Positions 48,534-59,754 of a stretch of DNA of 64,000 bases are shown here, in pieces. The notes below the pieces were generated by a model. The model did no database searches. It saw only the letters and a list, made by a program, of their open reading frames with translations, and was not told the DNA's origin. Position numbers and translations under genes: made by a program. Each line of letters opens with the position of its first letter. Positions within the stretch are counted from its first letter, which is position 1. Where the stretch lies: assembly GCA_028023455.1 (NCBI GenBank), contig JAQFVV010000072.1, positions 4,906,214 to 4,970,213 of the forward strand, given 5' to 3'. The DNA is from Epiperipatus broadwayi. Taxonomy: Eukaryota > Onychophora > Udeonychophora > Euonychophora > Peripatidae.

Positions 48534-50469
48534 GAATTCTGTTCTAAGTAATTTATTAACTTAATTCTTATTATAATGAGATATTATTTTATATAGCGCT
48601 ATGTTTATTTTATGTAATAGTAATATTAGCGATTAAGCCAATGCACATGCGCTTTAAAGAGATTATATAAATGAATACTCAATTTTCCAGACATGAGATA
48701 TAGTATTTGAGAAAGAATGGAATGAATCCACCCATTCTTTCTGACCCAAATGTTTATGTATGGGCAAATCTTAAGTGTGTGGAAATAAGAGTGTGAGATG
48801 TTACACGATCACTTTAAATTACATTTGTTAAGTTTAAACGAATGACACTTTGCGAAATCTTTACAATTTACGAACCGTCATTCTTTAGTTGAGTATTAAT
48901 TCTTATTAGTTTTTTTCTTATTAGCCATGTTTTTCATTAAGTATTTTATTTTTAAAAACTAAATTTTATAAAATAGCACTAAATAGAATAAAAACTCTAA
49001 TTTGAAGTCATTATAGAGATAATTGTTATTTTTGATGTGATTTGTCTAAAATACCCCACTGCTTTGCTTTGTAAAGGCTGTCCATAACTTCTAATCTTTT
49101 TCTAATCTTGACTGTGATTCTCTCAAAATGAATCAATTCACACATTATCTTTCTAATCTTCTACTTTTTTTTTCATCCGTTGATAACTATTCCAAGGGAA
49201 ATATAGACCATCTGCCATCGTGGGCTCTCATTATACATTCCATCCATTTCCTCTTAAGTTCTACACCTCCAGAAAAATATCTTTCACTCCAGTTCAACTA
49301 CTAATGTCTTTGTTTCTTATCATCTTACCTAAGAGACCCAGTATAATTTCTTAACTTCCAAATGTTTTCTAGGGAATGCATTTTGTACCAAACTGCCAGG
49401 ATTTCACTTTTCATATCCATAAAAAAAATAGAAAAAAGAGAGGTCCTTAGCCTTTAAATCCTTAAAAGCATTGGGATCTGAAAAAAATTTAATTGAGTGG
49501 TTAATTGGAAAAACAAATGAAAAGAACAAATTAACAAAACTAATATCAGGCTGTTTGAATAACTCCATGGTTATAGCCTTCAAAATCACAGATATGACTC
49601 TTTGGAGTATACTCGTATAATTATTTGTTAATATGTATTTCAACTGTATAGTTATTACCCTTGATTAGAAAAACTTACATAATTGTAATATTGGTTTATT
49701 ATAATTTTATAGTGTATCTATTAATTCAAATATTAAGTTTTAACAGAAAAGAAGGAATATTGTATATATTAATATAAATATATTGGATCGAGTTTTGAGT
49801 TCTTTGTTGAAAATATTTTCTACTGTAAATGTATATTTTATTTTTTAAATATCCACCAGAGATTGCCTTATATGTACTAAATTATGCCAGTCAGAGCATA
49901 GCAGACCCTAGCAAATTATAACACTTGTGGGTCTTCATGATTTTTTTTTTTCCAGACGCCCAACTATAAAATGATTCATTATGTATCTGTGTGTGTATAG
50001 AGATGGTGAAATGGAGGAGTGAACATTAACATACAGTAGTTGGCTACAATGAATTAATTGATTCAAACTATATTTGTGAAGTACAACATTAATACGAGTT
50101 TGACAGATGAAATATCAGGGTACTGCAGTTTTTTTAAACGATATTTGATTTGTTGTTATTATATGGATTCCTCGTGCTAAATCAATTGGGCTACTATTAA
50201 AAGTGAATAAGAAAAAAATATTTAGAAAATTACATTTATTTGAGATATTATTTATTCATCTTCAATACAAAAATTTGTATACAATTATAGATTGCTTCTC
50301 TTTTTTTTTTTCCATCAAAAGTATTATATCACTAATCAATAGTGAATGAAAAGTTAGTTCTTTTAAATATTGATGTTCTATTTTTTAAAATCTAAATGTT
50401 TTGATTGTTTTAAGATGAACTCAATTTTTTGAAGATCCAATCATCATGCAACTGAATTCATTGCTTTTA
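48534..50469. other. AT-rich noncoding stretch
   Basis: No gene supported. A pyrimidine-rich block at about 49030-49400 might be an antisense retrotransposon remnant, but no motif could be confirmed. Confidence 0.45.
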
Positions 50470-50705
50470 TTCTTTATTTGTTTACAGTTTCAACTAATCT
50501 ACAGTCTTCATCATAGTGTTTCATAGTCATTTTAATTTATGGAATGACTGATGAAGACTGTAGACATTGAAACTGCAAACAAATAAAAGTTAATAAAAGT
50601 ATTGGATTTAGTTGCACAAGGATGCTATGGAACATCTCTAATGAAGATTGTAGATCAATTAATACTGTAAACAAATAAAGGATAATAATAACATTGAATT
50701 CAATG
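50470..50705. repeat. Three copies of a CTGATGAAGACTGTAG...GAAACTGTAAAC repeat
   Basis: One copy on the minus strand (about 50480-50522) and two on the plus (about 50544-50600 and 50636-50690) share AATGAAGA(C/T)TGTAGA and TGTAAACAAATAAAG. The CTGATGA...GAAAC spacing resembles a hammerhead with a three-base insert before GAAAC, but no cleavage triplet or stem I follows. The first two copies form an inverted repeat. Confidence 0.5.
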
Positions 50706-51875
50706 ATTTAAGGATTGATTTTTTAAGATTTTGAATTCTTCAGATATTGTCATATGCCTGCTTCAATGTGTTTATTTAATTTTTGAATTTCAGCTTAACT
50801 AATATATAATAATAAATGGAACTGTTTGTTCCGTGTAATAATCTACTAGGCTTGCCTGTGCATTGATTGGCTCCTATATGTCATGCATACATTATATTTT
50901 GCACATTTTAATTACACATCGCTTTCATTTTACAAATATTTGTTTAATTGCTAGTATTTCATTTTTGGGTCTTAAAATGTTATTGTAGAGTAGTATATAT
51001 ATATATTTAAACTTATCAGATCCAAACTATAAATAAATAAACAATTTCATTATTATTATTTACAGCAGCTGGCTTTCTCCACAAAGAATCTATATGTGTT
51101 TACTGTTTGCCAGTATTGATAAATTAATAATAAATAGATCTAAGCTACATATTTAAATATGTTTAATAATATATATATATTTGATATATTGTAATATCTA
51201 GAACATTTATTATTTTGTTAGAATTTTATCTAAGAATCATATATCTGAATAGGCAGGCGGTTTGATCTAAATAGCTTATTAAACTGAGCTGATATTATGA
51301 AAGCCTTTATGAATCATAAAAATCAAATTAAATATTATCCATTTTACCTTCTTTTTTTTTTTTTAAATAAAAAAGAATGGAAGCAATTTGAAATATGATA
51401 AAAAACTCTGGTGTAATTTAAATTTGCAGAATTTTGAACATTTGATAATACTTCATCCTATTAAAATTCATTTCAGTTTAAATTAAATAAAGTTTAAGCA
51501 GTTGTTACTTATTTAATAATAAGAAAAAATCCATAAAGTAACATATTTGAAAATTTAATCAAATAATAAAAAAAAAAATACACTAATCAAGTAAATCTTA
51601 GAATCCCAAAAGGAAGAAGTCCCCATTTAAGCCTTTAAAAAAATTTTAAAACTGAAAGAAACAATAATTTATAACGTGTTATTTGTATTGAAAAATATAT
51701 ATATGTAGGTGAAATATTTTCAAATGCTTTTATATATTGGCACGCATACAGTTTATAAATAAATACAAAAGGCTATGATAAATTGGTATATTGTCAAAAG
51801 AAAATTCAAGGAATTAAAATAAATTACTGATAACATTTGAAGATTATCGATTTTTTTTCTTCTTCGTGTGTCATA
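50706..51875. other. AT-rich noncoding stretch
   Basis: Nothing recognisable beyond TA microsatellites near 50996-51004 and 51170-51180. Confidence 0.55.
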
Positions 51876-51952
51876 GCATCAGCAGGAAGCGAACCCGCTA
51901 ACCCGACAACTGCTTGTAAAGCAGCTGTCGCTGACCTCTCGACCACCAATGC
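51876..51952 (-). repeat. tRNA-like SINE copy (TAC-like anticodon)
   Basis: The minus strand folds as a cloverleaf: acceptor GCATTGG/CTGATGC, anticodon arm GCTGC-TTTACAA-GCAGT, T arm GCGGG-TTCGCTT-CCTGC. The A box is TGGTCGAGAGG and the B box GGGTTCGCTTCC. Two related copies (52084-52146 and 57223-57305) have other anticodons and a poly-A or AT tail, so it is a short tRNA-derived SINE. A genuine tRNA gene is unlikely. Confidence 0.65.
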
Positions 51953-52083
51953 TTGACAAACATTTGATGATTATTGATTTATTGTTAATATTTAGAACTG
52001 CACCATAAATTTTAATGTTTCTTATTAATATCACAAAATATTGAAATGTTGTACATTTTTAAGTAAGTTATATGTTAAATAAT

Positions 52084-52146
52084 GCATCCACCAACCCGGA
52101 CCAGCTGCTTGAAAGGCAGCTATGCTAACCGCTAGGCCACCAATGC
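52084..52146 (-). repeat. tRNA-like SINE copy (TTC-like anticodon, T arm deleted)
   Basis: The minus strand has GCATTGGTGGCCTAGCGG (A box as in tRNA-Glu), anticodon arm GCTGC-CTTTCAA-GCAGC and GTCCGGGTT, then jumps to GGTGGATGC, losing the T-loop half. Same family as 51876-51952. Confidence 0.6.
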
Positions 52147-52936
52147 TTGACACCTATAAAGTGTTTTTCATTTATAGTCTGAAGAGATGAAAAATATACA
52201 GATAAAATTTCATTAATTCAAATACCTGTTATTAAAAAACTTCCATTATTCAAATAAAATTTCAGGGATGATCTTTAATGGTTTTTATGAGTTTGTACAC
52301 ACATTTACAAACAAACATCAACAAAAACATTCAGTAAATATCTATAAATTAATAAGCCTAATTGTGGTCAGCAATCTGTTTTTTTTTTTCCTGTCGTAGT
52401 TTATAATGACAAGTATTGCAAATATTTCATGAATCTGAAAAAGCCATATAATCAAGTATGTTGGGTTAATGGTGTCTTACCTTTACTTGAATTAGAATTC
52501 TAACTTCATGGTTACTTTTTTAAATGTATTCACTAAAAATAGACTAAAATTCATTCATTAACAAGGAAAACAATGTAGCATTTTGCTTTACGGTAAATTA
52601 AGAGAACAAAAATGTGATTGATTATTAAAAGATATTAATAAAATATTTTATACTAAAAAACTTTCTACAAATATGTTAATCAATTACAAATTTTTAAAAT
52701 CCAATTTTTCTTTTTAAAAAAAAATTAAGCACTTCATAATTTTGAAATTCAACATTGCAGCCAATAAAATTAATAAATTTCCTCACATTTCAGTGAAGAT
52801 TTACATCATAGGATTTATTAACTCCATTCAAAGTTAAATAATTTTGAAATATCATTGAAGATTGCAAAAAATATAATGAATGATGCATGGTTAGCAGTCT
52901 TTTAAAAAATTTATACATCAATATTGGAATCAAGAT
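52147..52936. other. AT-rich noncoding stretch
   Basis: No feature recognised before the 3' end of the antisense RTE copy. Confidence 0.5.
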
Positions 52937-55085
52937 ATATATATTATCATCATTATTGATCCACCGCAGGTTGAAAGTCTCCAAGTTTAATTCATTTTTC
53001 TCATTTCTCTCATATCTCATATGAGGTATCTTTTCCGACTTTTTATAATTTTGTGGAATCCAATTTAAAATTTCATCTGTCAATCAATTATCATCAGCCC
53101 AGTTCCATTTTCTTAATTCTTTTAATGATGTCATTAACATTTGTTTGTTTATGTTTTTCATTTTCAATATTTTCTTGTTACTTCTAGCATACATCTCTTC
53201 ATATTTCATTGAGTGGTCTGAAGTCTCTGTATTGTTCTTTTGTTAAGAGTCCAAATATCAGGCTAAGTAAGAAGTGGGAAACACGCATATTTCCTTTTAA
53301 TACTGTAATTTCTTTCAAAAGCACCCCATCCAAATTTAATGTTTCCATCTATATTAACAATCTCTCCGAGTTGTTCGTAATTGTTAATTTCTTCTAATTT
53401 ATGATTATCAACCTTTTTTCCTCCTGACATAATCCATTGAACATTACTTTAATCTTTTTAGCATTTATTTTTAATCTGATAACTCTTGCAAAATTTCTTG
53501 ACGCTCTGAAGTATTATTTGCAAAAGCAAACCCATTATCTGCAAAATCCAGATGACTTAAATAATCTCCATTTTCTTTTACTTCCTTAGCTTCCTGTTTC
53601 AATCTGCAAAAAAAAATTTTTTGAACTGCTGTGAAAAGTTTTGGAGATACGTAATTCTTCGCAAATCACTACTGTTGGATTTTGATATGATCATATCCTA
53701 GTTCTCTATCTTGATAATTTAAAGCTTTAATCATTGTGTTAATGCTTATAGAATCAAATGGCTTTTCATAATCTATAAATCCAGAGCATAATGGCAATCT
53801 CATATTCATTGTTCCTTTCTATAATTTGTCTCAATATTTTGAATGTGATCCACTATGCTGAAATCACTTTTAAAACCAGTTTGTTCCTTTTGTTAGTTAG
53901 AATCCAAAATTTACCATAGGTGGGTTGAAATCTTGATAGAACTAATAGAAGACTGATAGTCTGTAATTCTCTAGTATTTTCTTTATCAACTTTCTTAAAT
54001 ATCAACATTATTATTTCATTCTTAATTATGTGGTACATCTTTATCATTTAGCATTTCATATATAATTTGGACAACAATTTTTATATTTCTTCAGCTGTTT
54101 CTATTAAAGTATCAATTATAATTCCATTATTTTCTGAAGTTTTTCCCTTCTTGCAGAATTTAATTTCATGTCACTTCTTCGTGTAAAATGATGAGCAATT
54201 CAGAAGATGAAATAACTGTAGAGAATATTTTGTTTTCCTGTTCTTTATTACTATATACTTCTTTTAGAACTCTTCCATGCATTTAATGATATCATCTCCT
54301 TTTTTAGTAATTCCATTTTTTCATCTTATTGCAGAAATAACTTTCTATCCAATACCAAAATGTTATTTTATACTTTCGAAACATTTTTTTCTATAGTTTT
54401 TTCGCAATTATTTTACAAAATTCTAAATATTCAATTTTTCTTAATGGATCATTTTTAAAAATTTTCATATTTTTTTTTTTTATTTATAAGTAGTATCTTG
54501 TCTCAGAAGAAAATTTATTAGCAATTTTTTTTTGTCCCAGCTATATTTCTTGTGATAGTTAATATAATAGTACCGCTAGCTTCTTATTGATTTCAGTCAG
54601 GTTAAACCATCGTCAAAGTTTGTTAATATTTTAAAATAATCTGCAAGTTCTAATTTAAATTCAATGGAATGTTTCTCAAGATTTATGAATATCAACTGTT
54701 AATACTATGTTTCTTAATAATTTTCATCCATGGTTTTGCATTAAAATGTACCTACCTTCTCAATTATTGATGATCACTTCTATTAAGAATATTAAAATCT
54801 TGAAATACATATTGTCTTTAGTCAAAATATAATCTAATTTTGTTGTACCTTCATTTAGATGCTTCCATGTCCATTTGCACGTAGTATATTTCCCATAGAA
54901 AGAATTCATAATATACAAGTTTTTTTTTTTACCTATAAACTCTACAAGTATGTATTATCTCATTTCTATTACCATAACCAAATTTACTGACAGTACTTTC
55001 ACGTTTTAACCATTCACCAATTCTAGCTTTAAAGTCTCCATTACACATTTTAAATTGTATAGTCTGATCAAAAGCAAAGTATAAA
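52937..55085 (-). pseudogene. 5'-truncated, heavily decayed RTE-type LINE
   Basis: The minus strand starts within the endonuclease (FDQTIQFKMCNGDFKARIG, then KFGYGNRNE), passes through reverse-transcriptase remnants, and ends with EILNWIPQNYKKSEKIPHMR, homologous to the carboxy terminus of the copy at 21383-24455. Many stops and indels interrupt it. The 3' end lies at the GATGATAATATATATATC run near 52937. It is truncated at 55085 within the endonuclease. Confidence 0.82.
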
Positions 55086-55247
55086 GGGTTAATACAAGGG
55101 AGAATCAGGAGTGATGGCACTAACCATTATCAACCCCAGTTACTACCAAATGTATATATTAAATATAAAAGGAATCGGCATCAATCAATGAGCCTGAAAG
55201 ATATGTACAGAACTAACTACAAGTTCACATAATTATAATTAGCGTTA

Positions 55248-55352
55248 CATAATAATAATAATAAAAATCAGCAGTCAAACTTGTAACTGGATTTGAAAGT
55301 GGTCTCCTATAGACCAGGTTAATTATTTAGCCACTGCCAAACTTAGGGCGGC
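55248..55352 (-). repeat. tRNA-derived SINE-like repeat
   Basis: The minus strand has an A-box-like TTTGGCAGTGGCTAAAT and a B-box-like CTTTCAAATCC, followed by a TTATTATTATTATT run at the 3' end. The family differs from the copies at 51.9 and 57.2 kb. Confidence 0.5.
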
Positions 55353-55868
55353 AATACAATACAATAATTTGGATGTATAGACTTAAGTGCTAATCCATCA
55401 GAGTACATCAATAAAGAAATGTTGAGATACTAAAACATTCTGACCATCATCAGTGCTTTGGCCATTTAGTATCATTAATATACTGGCCAACTTATAAACT
55501 TAATTTCTAATAATAAAAACTACATAAAGTGTAGTGCAAGGACTTTTAAAGGATATACTTTTGTGACAATCCAGGATCATCTGGATGTCCCAAAACACTA
55601 AATACGAACCCCTTTTGTATAACAGACCATTATGCATGAATCCAGCTCAGTGAGCAAAAGCTTTATAATTGTTACTGTGAACAAAAGATGTAATACAAAC
55701 ATAATATTCTAAAACTATTTTAGGATTGAATAAATTCACTGGAATAACTTCAACAATGAAATAGCAATTTATTAATAAGAATTAAATTAAAATAATTTCA
55801 AGGTCAGTAAAATACAGCTATAAATATAAATTAAGCATTCTGATTTTGATCAAAATAATACATTGATA
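55353..55868. other. AT-rich noncoding stretch left of the gap
   Basis: Nothing recognisable. Its right edge (55841-55861) repeats just after the gap. Confidence 0.5.
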
Positions 55869-56368
55869 NNNNNNNNNNNNNNNNNNNNNNNNNNNNNNNN
55901 NNNNNNNNNNNNNNNNNNNNNNNNNNNNNNNNNNNNNNNNNNNNNNNNNNNNNNNNNNNNNNNNNNNNNNNNNNNNNNNNNNNNNNNNNNNNNNNNNNNN
56001 NNNNNNNNNNNNNNNNNNNNNNNNNNNNNNNNNNNNNNNNNNNNNNNNNNNNNNNNNNNNNNNNNNNNNNNNNNNNNNNNNNNNNNNNNNNNNNNNNNNN
56101 NNNNNNNNNNNNNNNNNNNNNNNNNNNNNNNNNNNNNNNNNNNNNNNNNNNNNNNNNNNNNNNNNNNNNNNNNNNNNNNNNNNNNNNNNNNNNNNNNNNN
56201 NNNNNNNNNNNNNNNNNNNNNNNNNNNNNNNNNNNNNNNNNNNNNNNNNNNNNNNNNNNNNNNNNNNNNNNNNNNNNNNNNNNNNNNNNNNNNNNNNNNN
56301 NNNNNNNNNNNNNNNNNNNNNNNNNNNNNNNNNNNNNNNNNNNNNNNNNNNNNNNNNNNNNNNNNNNN
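55869..56368. other. 500-N assembly gap
   Basis: Exactly 500 N bases, a conventional placeholder length. The 21-bp sequences immediately outside (55841-55861 and 56369-56389) are identical, which suggests either a repeat or an overlap left unmerged. Confidence 0.99.
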
Positions 56369-56389
56369 TGATTTTGATCAAAATAATAC

Positions 56390-56672
56390 AAATATATATA
56401 TAGGCTATTACATTGTTATAAAAATATATCTCAATAGCTTTACATAAAACTCAGCTGTATATATTTAAAAATTAACATCTTTGAATTGTCATAAACCAAA
56501 ATAAGAATTCATTTTCATAATGCATAATTAATTTTAACATATTTACAGAGATTTCTAGATGTTTACATGACACATCTATATAAATAGGTGCAGCATACTG
56601 TATAAAACATTCTGTTCATTTTTAATAATACATAAATGTAATAAATATTTTATTTCACCATTAGTTTGTAAT
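56390..56672. other. AT-rich noncoding stretch
   Basis: Nothing recognisable was seen. Confidence 0.5.
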
Positions 56673-56762
56673 TAATAATACGCTGATGCATTGAAACTTT
56701 TCTATATAAACCTACATAAATTGTGTAGAAAAGTTTCACCACAACGCATCAGCGTATTATTA
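56673..56762. mobile_element. 90-bp palindromic MITE-like element
   Basis: Perfect 17-bp ends (56673-56689 and 56746-56762) and a perfect 12-bp inner stem (56693-56704 with 56726-56737, GAAACTTTTCTA) make an almost complete hairpin. TA-rich flanks would fit a Tc1/mariner-type TA target, but this is not provable. Confidence 0.65.
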
Positions 56763-57222
56763 GATACATAAATGATTAATTTAATATATATGTGGGTATA
56801 CACTCAAATGTGTGCTTGCACTGACATTTATAGCTTATGATATTTGACTTTTCAAAAATAATAAACTTATTAAAAATATATTTTCATAAGAATTAATTCA
56901 AGTTGAAAATGTACATAAAATGCACATACATGTATGTGTGTATATAAATAATCCAAATTAAGGCTGTTAATTAGCCTTTTATTTTTTTTAAGTAAAAGTT
57001 GTTGTTTTTTTTTTAAAAAAAAAACTATTATTGTTTGAAAAGTTCATTTAAAATTCAGGTCCTTGTGGCCTCATTTTCAATATTTAAAAAAAAAAATCCT
57101 AGTTTTTCTCTTTTTTCTTTTTATGAACAATAATGGAAACAAATAATCTAGAAACAAATATTATTTATTATTTTTCTTTCATTGTTTTATTTTTAGTTTA
57201 CCAAAGTTATTTATTTCGTCTT
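56763..57222. other. AT-rich noncoding stretch
   Basis: Nothing recognisable; several homopolymer runs. Confidence 0.5.
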
Positions 57223-57331
57223 GCATTAGTGGTCGAGAGGTTAGCGTGACTGTCTTGCACTTGCAGGCAGTTGTCCGGGTTGCGGGTTCATGTCCCGGCC
57301 GATGCTATGATATTTAATAAAAAAAAAAAAA
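57223..57331 (+). repeat. tRNA-like SINE copy with poly-A tail (GCA-like anticodon)
   Basis: GCATTAG/CCGATGC acceptor pairing (six of seven), A box GGTCGAGAGG, anticodon arm with TTGCACT loop, T arm GCGGGTTCATGTCCCG and end at 57305, followed by TATGATATTTAATAA and poly-A to 57331. The tail and the multi-copy nature argue for a SINE rather than tRNA-Cys. Confidence 0.68.
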
Positions 57332-57773
57332 GTTATTTACTTTTAAAAACTTGTAATTTAAAGATTGTAACTGTCATTTTCAAGAAATTATTTAAAATAA
57401 TTTTTTTTTTATATATAACACATTCTACTCACCAGCTATAGATACTTTATATATATATATTCAGCCAGCAGTAATTATACATTTGTGCTTTTTTGCATAT
57501 AGATTAATCAGCATATATATAAAAATCATAGCATGGTAATCCTTCCAGAAAGCTGATGGAATTTCTTGGTATGCTAGCCCATTATAATCGTATCTGTAAT
57601 AGAATAGTATACGGACCCATTGACATTTCCGGTAAAAGTATACATCAGGTAACTGTTAGCATTTGTCGGCTCCATCCCATCTATAATTTGATAGGCATGC
57701 CATCTAGTACACAATATATATATATATATGGGCTAATAAACCACAGAAAAGCTGGTCCTGGCCTCTATGTAAA
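57332..57773. other. Noncoding stretch, possible 3' UTR of the patch to the right
   Basis: The plus-strand open frame at 57556-57846 spans a TA microsatellite and has no recognisable domain. If the minus-strand patch at 57774-57855 is a real last exon, this stretch would be its 3' UTR. Confidence 0.35.
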
Positions 57774-57855
57774 TCAAAACTTTCCCACCATTGCACTAGC
57801 AGCAGTAGCTGATTTGTTGTCTGTGCTTTCATTTACATCTTCATAGAAACTACTA
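57774..57855 (-). CDS. Candidate terminal exon of an unidentified gene
   Basis: On the minus strand an acceptor-like GTTTACAG precedes 82 bases encoding SSFYEDVNESTDNKSATAAS, then AMVGKF and TGA at 57774-57776. Composition is richer in GC and Ala/Ser than the surroundings and the peptide looks like a protein tail. The polypyrimidine tract is poor, no upstream exon was found and the product is not recognised. Confidence 0.25.
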
Positions 57856-58349
57856 CTGTAAACTGTTATAAATCCATTTTTTTTCAACCTTTTTATAGTC
57901 AGGGGTGGAATTCAACAAATACAGTTATTAAAAGTGAGTTTTGTTTATCTTGGTTGAAAAATGTTAATGACTCTTTTCAGTTCATCTTAATCTTTTCAAA
58001 AACAAACTTTGTATGACTTTATATGAAAGATATTATACTAATTTTTATCAAAAGCTTTACACAGGCTTTAATAAAAAAAATCTTAATCTAATTAAAAATA
58101 GATAGAAAACTTATATAATCACAGCATTATCTATTTTAACATAAAACATGATTGTTTTAGATTTCAAAATCAGAATTAATAAAACATTAAATAGACCTTT
58201 TTAAATGTTTAATTTACAATATTTTTTTAAATTTAAAATTATTTTTTATTTCTTAACTGTATTATAGTAAATATCTACAAAAAAAATTTGTGTTTATTTC
58301 TGTTTCCTTTCAACTTTATATATATATGCACACACGCTTATGTTGTATG
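57856..58349. other. AT-rich noncoding stretch
   Basis: Nothing recognisable was seen. Confidence 0.5.
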
Positions 58350-58990
58350 CTATACCATCTCAGTATCAAAATTGTCTATTTTTCATGACAATGAGAAGTT
58401 TATTGGGACATAAACTTGAATTATCTGCATTTGATATTTTTCATTAATTTGAATAATGAATCTTGCCACTCTATCTGATATACCATCAATCTACACAGTG
58501 TTCTTCGTCTACTTTTTATTTATAGTGAATTGCATTTGATTTGTGTTTCTAATATATATGCCTTTGTAATAAACTATATATCCACTTTTTAAATTATTTG
58601 TCTCTTCCTCATTTTTTTAAACTTCACAAAATCCAACAATTCCCCATTTAATATTAACAATTCTATCAATTTGTGCAATATTCTGCTTGAAAGTGATCTA
58701 CAATTGTAAGTATCCACAATTGGGATTTGTGGTATCTTTCTGCTATTGGATATCAGCCGCTGATTTGGATGATATCCTTAGAGCCTCCTGGAAATAGGGG
58801 CCATAATGTCTATTAAAAGGAAAACTCATTATACCTAACCATCCTATTTTCAAGAAAACTCAACTGGTATTTCAGTTAAGAACTGTCAGGCAACTGAGAA
58901 GAAGGACCATGGTGTTTTTGATTTTAAACTTAAAGATAAAAAGCCATGCCCACTGATATGTGTTGATGAGCAGCCCATCAACATTTATTA
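58350..58990 (-). pseudogene. RTE-type LINE 5' UTR and endonuclease start, truncated
   Basis: The minus strand shows the same 5' UTR block as 21383-21631 (ACCATGGTCCTTCTTCTCAG, GGCCCCTATTTCC), then VDTYNCRSLSSR, LKSGYIVYYKG and IDGISDRVARFIIQIN through MQIIQVYVP, all matching the start of the RTE protein at 21632. The 3' part is missing. Frameshifts and stops are present. Confidence 0.8.
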
Positions 58991-59082
58991 TATGAATCCT
59001 CACATAGTAATAGTAGCTGCAATAAGAATATTATATGAGTAGGCATTGCGACTTTGCACAGTTCTTTTAAAATCTCATAGAG

Positions 59083-59576
59083 CAGGGGTGGGCAAATAGC
59101 GGCCCAGGGCCACATGCGGCCCGCTAAGAGGTTTTATGCAGCCCTCCAAGACAATCAGAAAAATCTGTCTTGAACTGAGATTTCTTTTTTGTGTGTGACT
59201 GAAGATTCATCTCGTATTTTCCACTATGATGGCCACATCAATATACATGTGCAGTGTAGATTTGATGTGCAGTGCTTTTCCAGTTGATCTGGTTACTTTC
59301 AATTTTGTCTTTGCATTAGCAAATATATACATTTCCAACTGTAGTGAAACCATGAACCCTCTGAAAAAATGTAAAATCAGTGATGAATATCATGTGTTTA
59401 ATGAAGAATGAACAAACAAATATTTCTTTGGTGATACAGGGAATAAAGCAGTGTGTTTATTGTGTCATGAAAAAAAGGTGTGGCCCTCCGCTAAACTTCG
59501 CTTCCACCAAGTGGCCCCCGATGCGGCCCTCTGCCAACCTCTGTGGCCCCTGAGCCAAAATAATTGCCCACCCCTG
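59083..59576. mobile_element. 494-bp nonautonomous hAT element with 8-bp target duplication
   Basis: The ends CAGGGGTGGGCAAAT and ATTGCCCACCCCTG are inverted repeats flanked by identical TCATAGAG (59075-59082 and 59577-59584). Internal GGCCC-rich subterminal sequence is typical of this hAT group. It retains the first part of a transposase (next entry) but lacks the catalytic region, so it would need a transposase made elsewhere. It lies between two antisense RTE fragments. Confidence 0.9.
59352..59490 (+). pseudogene. hAT transposase amino-terminal BED-finger fragment
   Basis: Reads MNPLKKCKISDEYHVFNEE, then a stop in place of the usual Trp, then TNKYFFGDTGNKAVCLLCHE. The CLLC pair and preceding YFF-x-N/G-K-AVC pattern fit the BED-type zinc finger of hAT transposases and their domesticated relatives (ZBED5/GTF2IRD2-like). 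The His half of the finger and the catalytic domain are deleted. Confidence 0.75.
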
Positions 59577-59754
59577 TCATAGAGGAATCAAAAGGGCCTT
59601 TCAGTTAGCAATAAACTTATGCTTCAAAACGACAAATATCATGTTTTAAAGAAATATTTATTTTATGAGAATTTCAGTCTTAATTAGTTTTATTTATAAT
59701 TATAAATATTAAATATAGTAATGTTGTTAATGCTATATTTATATGTATCACCAT

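Noticed and set aside
51876-51952. Functional tRNA-Val gene
   Set aside because: Related copies have different anticodons and a poly-A tail, the variable region is irregular, and no isolated tRNA-gene context is present.
55818-56447. Three open frames of 186-194 residues
   Set aside because: They consist almost entirely of N bases in the assembly gap.
57223-57305. Functional tRNA-Cys gene
   Set aside because: Imperfect acceptor and anticodon stems plus a poly-A tail indicate a SINE.
57556-57846. Plus-strand 96-residue ORF
   Set aside because: It spans a TA microsatellite giving IYIY runs and overlaps a more plausible minus-strand patch.
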